This document shows positions 44,257 through 52,448 of a DNA stretch of 64,000 bases, piece after piece. Source of the DNA: JANYGA01 sp031420415. GTDB taxonomy: Bacteria; Vulcanimicrobiota; Vulcanimicrobiia; Vulcanimicrobiales; Vulcanimicrobiaceae. Positions within the stretch are counted from its first letter, which is position 1. Each line of letters starts with the position of its first letter. The translations under genes were made by a program, and so were the position numbers. The notes below the pieces were generated by a model. That model was not told where the DNA came from, made no database searches, and saw only the letters and a program-made list of their open reading frames with translations. The DNA lies in NCBI GenBank assembly GCA_031420415.1, contig JANOMT010000012.1, forward strand, positions 1-64,000. The letters run 5' to 3'.

Positions 44257-44925
44257 TTAGTGTTGGCGCCCCGCCGCCACGAACGTGGCCGTAACGCGTA
44301 GGAGATTGGGAGCGACGGCAACGTTGCCGATCTCCACGCCGCGATCGTCGGTCGCGATCGGTCGCAACATCGAATCGAACGTCACAGGGGCAGTCGGAAG
44401 CGGCACGTCGACACGCACGTTTGCGACACGCCGCAGATCGCTCGTGGAGGCGCGGAGCGTCACCGCAAGCGGAGAGACGCCGACACGGCCGACGACGACA
44501 CCGCGCCGCGCGTCACCGACATAGTGCACGGTTACCGGAACCGTGCGCGCCTCGATCCTCTCGATCGAGAGCGTCACCGATGCCGGCGAAAGCGATTTTA
44601 TCTCGAGTTTGGGTGCGATCACGTCAACCGGCACATTATAGACGCCAGGCTCGCGACCTTCGAGATTGAGCACCGCGCGCAACATCTCGGGCCGCAGCGG
44701 CGCGCCCGCACGGGGAACGTCGACGGCGACCACGGCTTCACGCTCGGAGAACCGCGCGATCTCGTCGACGCGCAGGCCCGTCGTCGCGATCGGCACCGTG
44801 ACTTGCTGCACGAAACGCGCCGCGATAACGGGATTTGGTGTGAGGCGGAGATACGTCCAGCCGAGCACCGCGATCGCAAGCGATAAGAGCTTCAGCGGTA
44901 AATTATTGCGAAGACGATCAAGCAC
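44257..44925 (-). CDS. cdaR: CdaR-like YbbR-domain protein, regulator of CdaA
   Basis: This 222-residue protein starts at GTG 44925, which overlaps the cdaA stop by 8 bp. It has one N-terminal membrane helix (LLSLAIAVLGWTYLRL) and then two or so YbbR beta-domains outside the membrane (VPIATTGLRVDEI, VDVIAPKLEIKSLSPASV). In Firmicutes, CdaR binds CdaA and tunes c-di-AMP production. Position between cdaA and glmM supports the call. The open frame upstream of 44925 is antisense or overlapping sequence and is not counted. Confidence 0.88.
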   Translation of the reverse strand: MLDRLRNNLPLKLLSLAIAVLGWTYLRLTPNPVIAARFVQQVTVPIATTGLRVDEIARFSEREAVVAVDVPRAGAPLRPEMLRAVLNLEGREPGVYNVPVDVIAPKLEIKSLSPASVTLSIERIEARTVPVTVHYVGDARRGVVVGRVGVSPLAVTLRASTSDLRRVANVRVDVPLPTAPVTFDSMLRPIATDDRGVEIGNVAVAPNLLRVTATFVAAGRQH

Positions 44926-45817
44926 GAGGATTGATGAAATCTCCGCCCGACGGACCGGTCGGGGCGGCCGCGTTGCGACGGCGGCGACCGAACCGCACGC
45001 GCGCCGACAAGATTTCGGGGCGTACGCTCTTCGACGCACGACAGCATGCCAACAACACCGCACGCAAGCGTGCCTCGTCGCCGAGTTCGCGCGAGAGTTT
45101 CCCCATGCGCGCGATCGAGATCATGCCCGTCTGTTCCGAAATGACGAGAACGACGGCGTCGGTCTGTTCGGAGAGACCGATTGCCGCACGATGTCGCGTA
45201 CCGAGATGGCTCTCGGTCAACACGTTTTCCGAAAGCGGCAGAAAACAGCCCGCCGCTTCGACGAGCATACCTTTGACGATCGCCGCGCCGTCGTGGAGCG
45301 GTGACTGCGGTGTGAAGATCGCGACGAGCAATCCCACCGAAAGCTTCGCATCGAGCCGAGTCCCGCTCTCGACGTATTCGCGCAGACCCGTCGCGCCTTG
45401 GATCACGACGAGCGCGCCGACGCGATTGCGCGAGAGGGCAATCGCTGCGGCTGCGAGTGCGGAAACCGCTTCTTCGAGCGCGTGCGCATCGCCCTCGGCT
45501 TCGCGCCGCGTGATCATTCCGCCGCGCCCAAGTTGCTCGAGCAGTCGCCGCAATTCGGGCTGGAAGACGATCGGCAACGTGACCGCCGTTCCGACGAGCG
45601 CGAATTGCAAGATCGTCGCGAGAACCAAGAGGTGGAAGACGTTCGCGAGCCCGAGCACGCCCGCGAGCACCGCGATTCCGAACAAGATCGGAACGGCACG
45701 CGTCCCGCGGATGAGCAAGAGCGCGTAATAGACGAAGAGCGCCGTTGCGATGATATCGATCGCATCGCTGAGGCCGAAGGTAAGGGTCGGAATCGGAATC
45801 GCAAGTTTCTCGATCAT
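44918..45817 (-). CDS. cdaA: Diadenylate cyclase CdaA
   Basis: CdaA makes cyclic di-AMP from two ATP at the inner membrane. It has 299 residues with three N-terminal membrane helices (about 15-90) and a DAC domain. The active-site DGA is at 176-178 (LHDGAAIV) and the RHR at 208-210 (LGTRHRAAIGL). A Pro/Gly-rich tail of about 25 residues follows. The ATG at 45817 overlaps the upstream gene as ATGA. The chain cdaA-cdaR-glmM is the classical operon. The riboswitch at 40711-40831 gives a plausible output in the same locus. Confidence 0.95.
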   Translation of the reverse strand: MIEKLAIPIPTLTFGLSDAIDIIATALFVYYALLLIRGTRAVPILFGIAVLAGVLGLANVFHLLVLATILQFALVGTAVTLPIVFQPELRRLLEQLGRGGMITRREAEGDAHALEEAVSALAAAAIALSRNRVGALVVIQGATGLREYVESGTRLDAKLSVGLLVAIFTPQSPLHDGAAIVKGMLVEAAGCFLPLSENVLTESHLGTRHRAAIGLSEQTDAVVLVISEQTGMISIARMGKLSRELGDEARLRAVLLACCRASKSVRPEILSARVRFGRRRRNAAAPTGPSGGDFINPRA

Positions 45818-46365
45818 CTCGCTCCGCCTGCCAGGAGCGGTTCGAGAAAGGTCTCGATAATGCGCGACGCATCGAGCGTCGGTTCGCGCAGTGCCGCTCC
45901 CGCGAACGCGGCGAGCGTCGCATCGGAAAAAGGAACGAGTGCCTCGATGCGCCGCAAAGCCGTGCCGCCCGTCTCCACATCGATGAGAGCGAGGGCCACG
46001 AGTGGCGCGGTCTGCGTCGCGTCGATCTCGATCGTGACGGCGCCGCCGGCTTCCGCGCGCGCGTCTCGAACGCCCGCCGGGCATCCGGCTCCGGCAAATG
46101 CATCGAGCAACCCACGCGAGCGGTCGGCGAATCGTGGTGTGACGCGTAAAACCACGAGCGCCGGTTCGTCGACGCGAGCATTCGCACCGCGATCGATCGC
46201 CGCGATGTCGGCTTCGGGGGCGAGTTCGGCGCTCGCATAGGTTCGGTGCGTGCTCGCATTCCAGGATGTCACGGTCGCACCGAGCGAACCTAAGAAACGC
46301 GTGATGTCATCGCGCTCGCACATCGCGAGCACACGATCGAATGTTACGCTTGCGAACCGTTTCAC
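45814..46365 (-). CDS. Uncharacterised gene in front of cdaA
   Basis: I do not recognise this protein. GTG at 46365 is the best start because AAGGA lies 7 nt upstream, giving 183 residues; the ATG at 46323 is also possible. It starts MKRFASVTFDRVLAMCERDD and has alpha/beta character with long Ala/Leu/Asp stretches (PALVVLRVTPRFADRSRG, VALALIDVETGGTALRR). No signal peptide or membrane helix is seen. The stop overlaps the cdaA start as ATGA. It sits where other lineages often carry folP, but it does not resemble dihydropteroate synthase. Confidence 0.6.
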   Translation of the reverse strand: MKRFASVTFDRVLAMCERDDITRFLGSLGATVTSWNASTHRTYASAELAPEADIAAIDRGANARVDEPALVVLRVTPRFADRSRGLLDAFAGAGCPAGVRDARAEAGGAVTIEIDATQTAPLVALALIDVETGGTALRRIEALVPFSDATLAAFAGAALREPTLDASRIIETFLEPLLAGGAR

Positions 46366-46423
46366 GATGGAATCCTTGCGAACCTGAGGCTTTCGAATCT
46401 TTACACGCCCGAGCACGCGAGTC

Positions 46424-47329
46424 ATGCGCGACGACGCACCCGGCCGATCTGCGCGCGTCGTGAGCGTGGGACGCAATGCCGCCTGGATTTGTTTCGAGGA
46501 TGAAGACGTCGTTCGGCTCGCCCAGCTGCGCAAGGGCCTCGAACGTCTCGCACTCGTGCCGGGCGATCTCGTCGCGGCATCGCGGCTCGAGGACGAACGC
46601 GTGATCGTCGAACGCCGCGAACCGCGCACTTTCGCGCTCGAACGTACGACGGCGGGCGGACGCACGAAAACGATGGCGGCGAATATCGACGGTATCGCGA
46701 TCGTCGCGGCGCTCGCACGACCGGTGTTTCATCTCGCGATGATCGACGAACTGATCGCTTTCGCGGAGATCCACGATATCGTCGCGCGGCTCATCCTTAC
46801 AAAGGCCGACATCGCTGACGACATCGACGTGCCCGCGCTCGTCCACACCTATGCGTCGCTCGGTTACGTCACGTTACTCGCGAATCCAAAAGAGGGCCTC
46901 GGCATGGATGCCGTCGAGGCGACGCTCGCGGGCCATCGCACGCTACTCATCGGTCAATCGGGCGTCGGCAAGAGTTCGCTCTTCGGGGCGCTCGGCGGCA
47001 CGGCAGACGTTGGCGAAGTCTCGAAGATCGGCCGCGGCAAACAAACGACGACGACGGGTCGCCTCCATCGTTTTGCCGACGGATTCCTCATCGATAGCCC
47101 GGGCGTCGGCGAGTTCGAACTGCACGAGATCACGCCCGCAGAACTGACGATGGGCTTTCGCGAATTCGCCGCGTTGCCGGGCTCGTGTCGCTTCACCGAC
47201 TGCGTCCACCGCGACGAGCCCGGCTGCCGCATCGCGGCCGGCGTCGCGGAGGGCGCGATCGCCACGACGCGGTACCGAAGTTACCGGACCATTCTCGATC
47301 GCACGACCGACCGCGGCACGACCGGCTAA
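46424..47329 (+). CDS. rsgA: Small ribosomal subunit biogenesis GTPase RsgA
   Basis: RsgA checks 30S maturation. This 301-residue protein has an N-terminal OB-like domain and a circularly permuted GTPase with motifs in the order G4 (LTKAD), G1 (GQSGVGKSS) and G3 (DSPGVGEF). A C-terminal zinc finger has CRFTDCVHRDEPGC. The switch-containing GRGKQTTTTGRLHRF is typical. The ATG at 46424 lies 58 bp from the divergent gene that leads into cdaA, so the two share a short promoter region. Confidence 0.95.
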   Translation: MRDDAPGRSARVVSVGRNAAWICFEDEDVVRLAQLRKGLERLALVPGDLVAASRLEDERVIVERREPRTFALERTTAGGRTKTMAANIDGIAIVAALARPVFHLAMIDELIAFAEIHDIVARLILTKADIADDIDVPALVHTYASLGYVTLLANPKEGLGMDAVEATLAGHRTLLIGQSGVGKSSLFGALGGTADVGEVSKIGRGKQTTTTGRLHRFADGFLIDSPGVGEFELHEITPAELTMGFREFAALPGSCRFTDCVHRDEPGCRIAAGVAEGAIATTRYRSYRTILDRTTDRGTTG

Positions 47330-47395
47330 CCGACGCCCGCCACTCGCGAATAACGTCTTCGCAGGAACTTCTTACAGACAGCCGATCATCGTTCG

Positions 47396-49012
47396 ATGGT
47401 GAAGCATATCCGTTTCCGGCCCGACGTGCGGTTCTTCGGTTTCCTCGGTGCGCTAGCGATCTTAATACCCGGGATGTTTTCCGCGCCGAAACCGACCGCC
47501 GCAATGCCCCCGTTCGCACAAGCGCTCGGCTTGCAATGTAGTGCGTGTCATACCACCGTCCCGTCCCTCAATGCGTACGGACGGTACCTTCAACGAACCG
47601 GATATTCAGCGCTCGATCGGAAGACGCTCGCGAGAGCACTCCCGGTTTGGATCGGCGAGAGCGCCAACTTCGATACGTCGGCCGGTGCCGGGACGGGAAC
47701 GCCGCGATTCTCATTCGGCAATCTCGCGCTCCACGCCGTCGGATACGCGGCGCCCGATTTCACGTATCACGCCCAGCAATTCATTACGGCTTTCGATCAA
47801 CCCGGCGGCGTCGACACCTTGTGGCTGACATATAATAACCTCCTCCACCACGACGGCCATCTTTTCGTCGGGAAAATCCTCAGTGCCGCGCCGTCGCCAT
47901 ACAGCCAGAATGCAGATCTGGACGGGCCGGCGGCATCTGCGACGCTCGTCGGCGAACACGATTGGAACGCGACCTACGGGAATCGCTGGGGCACGCGCCT
48001 CGCCTACGTTCACGACGCCCTCGACGCCGAGGCCGGCTATTATCTCGCGAGTTCCGATCTCAATGGCGCGACGGATTTCAGCGCCGGCGACAAGACGTTT
48101 CAATGGAAACTCGCGTACGCAATACCGACTAAGCCCTATGAAGTCGGGGCGTTCGGAAGTTACGGATCGACGCCGGTTTCGACGAACTCCGGCATCGATC
48201 GCTACCGCTCGAGCGCGGTCTACGTTCAGGTCGATCCAGGGCAGTACGGACGACCCGGGCTTCTCGCAATTTACCAGGCACAATTCGATGATAATCCGGG
48301 CGCTGGTCCGGCCGGTACGCCGCTCGGGCCGACGAAGAGTCGAGGCGCGAGTTTCGAAGTCTATCAACCACTTTTCCGCAACGGCGTCATGGTGAGCCTC
48401 CGCCACGATTTCAACGATAGCGGTGCCGGCGGTCCGGTCACAAACGGAAACGCGGTCAATGTGGCCTTCAACGTGCCACACGTCCAGTATCTTCACGGCT
48501 ATGTAGAAATGAACGTCGGCGCGAATTCGGCGCTGAGCGGCGCTTCGAGCGGACCGACGTTCAAAGGCATGCTGTGGCTCACGATTCCGATCAGCAAGCT
48601 CCGTGCTACGCCCGCCACGAACGTCGCGAACACGACGCCGCCGGCGACGCTAGCGGCCACTGCTGCAACAGCCTCGCCGTCGACCGTCGCTCCGGTTCCT
48701 GGAGCGTCGACGCTTCCGTCGAAGCCGACCCTCGCAACGTCGGCCGTAGCATCGACCGCGCCTGCCGTCGATGTCGCGGCGATCGCCGCGGGAAAGACGG
48801 CTTTCGCCGCAAATTGCGCGTCATGCCACGGAGCAAATGGAGCCGGTGGCGTCGGGCCGAATCTGCACGGCATCGCGACACGTCAGTCCCTTGCAACGAC
48901 GATCGCTCGCATCGAAAAACCAGGCGGCATGATGCCGAAGCTCTACCCTTCGCCGCTTTCGGCGACGAACGTCGAGCAGATCGCCGCATATATTCGCACG
49001 ACGTTCCGATAG
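47396..49012 (+). CDS. Porin-cytochrome fusion with N- and C-terminal haem domains
   Basis: This 538-residue exported protein has a signal anchor (about 12-30). The first haem site, CSACH at 48-52, is followed by TTVPSLNAYGRYLQRTGY, as in families where a small cytochrome caps a barrel. Residues about 75-400 are beta-rich, with alternating aromatic and polar runs such as LAYVHDALDAEAGYYLASSD, and look like an outer-membrane barrel. A Thr/Ala/Pro linker (about 405-460) leads to a class I cytochrome c (CASCHG at 474-479; a Met ligand probably in PGGMMPKLY). It resembles Cyc2-like porin cytochromes that pass electrons across the outer membrane, but with an extra haem domain. Its donor is unknown. 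Confidence 0.75.
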   Translation: MVKHIRFRPDVRFFGFLGALAILIPGMFSAPKPTAAMPPFAQALGLQCSACHTTVPSLNAYGRYLQRTGYSALDRKTLARALPVWIGESANFDTSAGAGTGTPRFSFGNLALHAVGYAAPDFTYHAQQFITAFDQPGGVDTLWLTYNNLLHHDGHLFVGKILSAAPSPYSQNADLDGPAASATLVGEHDWNATYGNRWGTRLAYVHDALDAEAGYYLASSDLNGATDFSAGDKTFQWKLAYAIPTKPYEVGAFGSYGSTPVSTNSGIDRYRSSAVYVQVDPGQYGRPGLLAIYQAQFDDNPGAGPAGTPLGPTKSRGASFEVYQPLFRNGVMVSLRHDFNDSGAGGPVTNGNAVNVAFNVPHVQYLHGYVEMNVGANSALSGASSGPTFKGMLWLTIPISKLRATPATNVANTTPPATLAATAATASPSTVAPVPGASTLPSKPTLATSAVASTAPAVDVAAIAAGKTAFAANCASCHGANGAGGVGPNLHGIATRQSLATTIARIEKPGGMMPKLYPSPLSATNVEQIAAYIRTTFR

Positions 49013-49029
49013 TGTCGCAGCCGAAACGT

Positions 49030-50289
49030 CTAGCGAACGCGCGTGATGCTCCCGGCGCCGGGCGGTCGCGCGCCGTCCTCAACGATGGCGACGAGCGTTT
49101 CGAAGCCGCGCCACACGTAGGGGAGCATCGGTTGTAGGTTCCAGCCCAGCGCCGCAAAGCCGTCGACGTGCGTGCCGCCCGCGACGAGCGTCGGCCAGTA
49201 CCGGTCGCCGCATCCCGCCGCGCACACGGCACGGACGTAGGCCTCGAAGTTGTGATGGGGCGTCACGAAGACGTCGGCGTCGCCCGCGAAACCGATGAGC
49301 GGTTTCTCGATCCTCCCTGAATGCGCGAACGCGGCAACGTTCTCGCTCGCCGCAGCCGACGGACGGTATGCGGCGCGGGCGGCGAGTGAATCGAGGGCGC
49401 CAGCTTTGGGATCGAGCAGCCGCGCGAATGCAAACGTCGTAAGGTCCGCATAGAACGGCGGCAAACCCGAGTAGTACGCGTCCCAAAGCGACCGCAGACG
49501 CGGCGCATCTCGAAGGCGGTCGGGCGGATAGCCCGCAGCGACGATTGCTTCGTGCGCGTCGCGATCGGTGAAGCCACTTTCCAGATAGGGCGCCATTGCG
49601 GCGAGAAACGGCGGCAGATCGCGCAAGATGTTGTGCTCGGGATGCCAGTAGACGCTCGCCCATTCCAAGCCGCCGTCGACGAGATCGGGCTCGCGTTCGA
49701 GCAACGCGCGGACCTGGCCGCCGCCGATCGAGAGTCCGACTGCATAGGTACGCGTCGGCCCCCGGCCCGTCGTTTCGTGCACGACGTCGCGTGTGGCGCG
49801 CACGACCTCCGGGAGATCGGCGTGCCACCCGGCCACGGGAACGGCGACGGGGTCGAGCGCGCCAAAGCGAATTGCAGTCTCGCCCGGCGCCGACTCGCCG
49901 AAGGCGAACGGCACGCGATACGCGTGCGCAGGGTCGGGCGTCCGATCCCACGGTTCGACAATCGCGTTGTACGGAATCCCTTTGTTGCTCGAGGCGAAAG
50001 CATACCCGCGTGCGAGGAACCATTCCCCAAAGGTAAGGTCGTTTGCGTGTTCGCTCCGCGTCGCGGGCGTTCCGCAAACGACGAGATTCCCGTTCCACGC
50101 ATCGGGGATCCGCACGAAGAAGCGTTGGCCCGGTCGGAGCGATCCCCGCAGGAGCCGACCCGGCACGGGCGCGAGGGCGGGCGATGCGTACCCGACGGGC
50201 ACGAGCGCCCGTGCGTCGCCCGCAGGGTCGTAGCCGGGGAAGACGTCGGGAAGGGGCGCGAAACCGAATCGCAGGTCGGGGACGATCAT
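49030..50289 (-). CDS. Alpha/beta hydrolase, tannase/esterase-like
   Basis: This 419-residue hydrolase has the nucleophile serine in YAVGLSIGGGQVRALLE, a probable Asp in IGFAGDADVFVTPHHN and His in VAGGTHVDGF. SNKGIPYNAI and WNGNLVVCGTPA are typical of the tannase/feruloyl esterase or polymer-esterase branch. No signal peptide is evident. It lies divergent from rpsT and close to phaC; action on hydroxyalkanoate esters is one guess, but nothing in the sequence proves the substrate. Confidence 0.65.
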   Translation of the reverse strand: MIVPDLRFGFAPLPDVFPGYDPAGDARALVPVGYASPALAPVPGRLLRGSLRPGQRFFVRIPDAWNGNLVVCGTPATRSEHANDLTFGEWFLARGYAFASSNKGIPYNAIVEPWDRTPDPAHAYRVPFAFGESAPGETAIRFGALDPVAVPVAGWHADLPEVVRATRDVVHETTGRGPTRTYAVGLSIGGGQVRALLEREPDLVDGGLEWASVYWHPEHNILRDLPPFLAAMAPYLESGFTDRDAHEAIVAAGYPPDRLRDAPRLRSLWDAYYSGLPPFYADLTTFAFARLLDPKAGALDSLAARAAYRPSAAASENVAAFAHSGRIEKPLIGFAGDADVFVTPHHNFEAYVRAVCAAGCGDRYWPTLVAGGTHVDGFAALGWNLQPMLPYVWRGFETLVAIVEDGARPPGAGSITRVR

Positions 50290-50294
50290 CGTGC

Positions 50295-50323
50295 TTTACG
50301 CTCCGGGATGGCTGTGATATACT
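50295..50323 (+). promoter_or_regulatory. Sigma-70-type promoter for rpsT
   Basis: TTTACG at 50295-50300 (-35, 4/6 match) and TATACT at 50318-50323 (-10, 5/6 match) are separated by exactly 17 bp. The start of rpsT lies 60 bp downstream, leaving a leader of about 52 nt that holds GGAG at 50372-50375. Confidence 0.7.
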
Positions 50324-50382
50324 GCCGCGCGTGCCTTCCCGCTCGCCGGAAAGGCTGATTTCCGTCCCAACTGGAGACCTCG

Positions 50383-50700
50383 TTGCCGAATATTAAAGCC
50401 GCTATCAAGTGGGTCAAGCAGTCGCAAAAGCGCGAATTGCGGAACCGCGACGTCAAAACCCGCCTCAAGACGCTCTTCAAAAAAGCGCGCGTCGGCGGCG
50501 AAATGGCCGTGGCACCCTCCGTTGAGAGCCAACTCGACAAGGCCGCCCAGAAGGGCATCATTCATCCGAATAAGGCCGCTCGTAAGAAGTCGCGCCTCAT
50601 CAAAGCGATAAAGGCCACCGCCGTGGTCAAGGCCGCAGCGGCAGCCGCCGGTCCCGCGACCGTTCGTACCGCCAAGAAGAAAAGCGGCGCGAAAAAATAA
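50383..50700 (+). CDS. rpsT: 30S ribosomal protein bS20
   Basis: This 105-residue, strongly basic helical protein binds 16S rRNA. It has the bS20 pattern: PNIKAAIKWVKQSQKRELRNR, VKTRLKTLFKKA and IIHPNKAARKKSRLIKAI. The Lys/Ala-rich C-terminal tail is longer than in E. coli (87 residues). The start is a TTG with GGAG 7 nt upstream (50372-50375). It stands alone, between a good promoter and a hairpin terminator. Confidence 0.96.
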   Translation: MPNIKAAIKWVKQSQKRELRNRDVKTRLKTLFKKARVGGEMAVAPSVESQLDKAAQKGIIHPNKAARKKSRLIKAIKATAVVKAAAAAAGPATVRTAKKKSGAKK

Positions 50701-50707
50701 TCGCGCG

Positions 50708-52402
50708 TTAGGCTTTTTCCATCACGTAAGTACCTGGTGCGGGGACGAGCACCGGGTACTTTTCGTTTCCGAGCGACGTGGGTGCGGGGACCCGTTTCGC
50801 GGAGCGTTTCGAGAGCCACGCCATCCAATCGGGCCACCACGAACCTTTATGCGCGTCGGCGCCGGCAAACCACTCGTCGGGTTTCGCGGGGTTGGTATCG
50901 TTGCTCCAGTACTGCCCCTTCCCGCTCGCGGGGGGATTGATCACGCCCGCGATGTGGCCCGAGTGGCCGAGTCGAAAGCGCGTCTGGCCTGAGAAGATCT
51001 GCGTCATCTTGTAAACGGAGCGCCACGGTGCGATATGATCTTCGATCGGCGCGACGGAGTAAACGTCGTTGCGGATATCGTGCAGATCGAGCTTCATGCC
51101 GAGCGCCGAAATCTCGCCTTTCACGAGGGCGTCCTTACCGTACATATTTTCGAGGTAGAACGCGTGCATCGCGCCGGGCATGCTCGTCGCATCGCTATTC
51201 CAGTAAAGGAGATCGAATGCCGGCGCGTCCTTTCCGAGAAGATAACGATTGACCGCGACGTTCCAGATGAGATCGTTCGCACGAAGCATGCTAAACGTAT
51301 CCGCCATGCTGATCGCCGGGAAGAGCCCCGCACCTTCACCCGAAGCGCTAGCCTTCGGCGGGGGTGGCAAGAAATTGCGGAGTTCGCCCGATTCCGAAAA
51401 ATCGACCTGTGCCGCAAAGAGCGTGACCGCGTTGACGAGCGAGGGATCCGTCTTCGCGAGGTACGCCAGTTCCATCGACGTGAGCGTCCCGCCGATGCAG
51501 TAACCGATTTGATTTACCGATGAACTACCGGTGATCGCGCGCGCGACTTCGCCCGCGGCGAGCGGCCCGAGCCGCAGATAATCATCGAAACCGAAATGTC
51601 CGAGCGTGGCGTCCGGGTTACGCCAAGAAATCACGAAGGTTTGGATACCGTTGTCCACGGCATATTTAATGAGGCTATTTTTCGGCTGTAAATCGAGGAT
51701 ATAATATTTATTGATCCACGGCGGCACGATGAGGAGCGGCATCGCGTGAACGTCGGGCGTGGTCGGCGCGTACTGGATCAGTTCGATGAGTTCGTTACGG
51801 AAGATGACCGCACCGGGCGATGTCGCGACATTGACGCCGACGGTGAACGCCGTTTTGTCGACGAGGGATACCCGACCGTCGTTCTCGCTCATATCCGCGA
51901 GTGCGTTCGCAACTCCGCGTTGCAGATTCTTACCACCCGTCCGCACCGTCTCTTCGATGACGGCGGGATTGAGCAAGGCAAAATTCGTCGGGCTCATCGC
52001 GTCGCAGAACTGCTTCGCGAAGAACTTCACGCGCGTCCGTGTTTCGACGTCGACGTCCGGCGCACGATCGATGCCGTCGAGCACGGCTTGTGTGGCGAGC
52101 AGATACCCCTGTTTGAGTGAATCGAAGAGCGGATTTTCCGTCCACGCCGCGTGTTTCCAGCGATTGTCGCCGGGCGCGGGATCGATCACGGCGGGTGGGG
52201 GTGTTTGCGGCGAAGCGGCGCTCGAGAGCGTTCGCGTCGCGAGCGTCAACCACGCCTTTGCGAATTGCGTTTGCGTTTCGAGCACGGCTTGCGGTGCACC
52301 GAGCAACGAGCGCCACACGTCGATTGCGGCGGCGTTGATCCCGAGCGGGTCCATCGCCCCTGAGAGGGCCTTTGGATCGGGCTTCTCGTCACCATTCTTC
52401 AT
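50708..52402 (-). CDS. phaC: Class I poly(3-hydroxyalkanoate) synthase
   Basis: PhaC polymerises 3-hydroxyacyl-CoA into storage polyester. It has 564 residues. The lipase-like box is GYCIGGTL with nucleophile Cys302, after WRNPDATLGHFGFDDYL; the catalytic His lies in RFRLGHSGHIAGVINPP. PLLIVPPWINKYYILDL is also diagnostic. The length and lack of a phaE/phaR neighbour indicate class I. No phaA, phaB or phasin gene is in the window. It starts 46 bp after priA on the same strand. Confidence 0.95.
   Translation of the reverse strand: MKNGDEKPDPKALSGAMDPLGINAAAIDVWRSLLGAPQAVLETQTQFAKAWLTLATRTLSSAASPQTPPPAVIDPAPGDNRWKHAAWTENPLFDSLKQGYLLATQAVLDGIDRAPDVDVETRTRVKFFAKQFCDAMSPTNFALLNPAVIEETVRTGGKNLQRGVANALADMSENDGRVSLVDKTAFTVGVNVATSPGAVIFRNELIELIQYAPTTPDVHAMPLLIVPPWINKYYILDLQPKNSLIKYAVDNGIQTFVISWRNPDATLGHFGFDDYLRLGPLAAGEVARAITGSSSVNQIGYCIGGTLTSMELAYLAKTDPSLVNAVTLFAAQVDFSESGELRNFLPPPPKASASGEGAGLFPAISMADTFSMLRANDLIWNVAVNRYLLGKDAPAFDLLYWNSDATSMPGAMHAFYLENMYGKDALVKGEISALGMKLDLHDIRNDVYSVAPIEDHIAPWRSVYKMTQIFSGQTRFRLGHSGHIAGVINPPASGKGQYWSNDTNPAKPDEWFAGADAHKGSWWPDWMAWLSKRSAKRVPAPTSLGNEKYPVLVPAPGTYVMEKA
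50728..50763 (+). terminator. Hairpin terminator after rpsT, inside the phaC end
   Basis: AAGTACCTGGTGC at 50728-50740 and GCACCGGGTACTT at 50749-50761 pair at 12 of 13 positions around an 8-nt loop, followed by TT to 50763. It lies 28 bp after the rpsT stop and is formed from the last codons of the convergent phaC gene. Confidence 0.55.
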
Positions 52403-52448
52403 GGGCGAACACGTTCAAGCGCGCGCTCGTCGCGCACCTGCGCGCGCC

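Noticed and set aside
44892..46259. Long minus-strand open frame overlapping cdaA and its upstream gene
   Set aside because: It is out of frame with the conserved diadenylate cyclase and has the Arg/Ser/Pro bias of a shadow frame.
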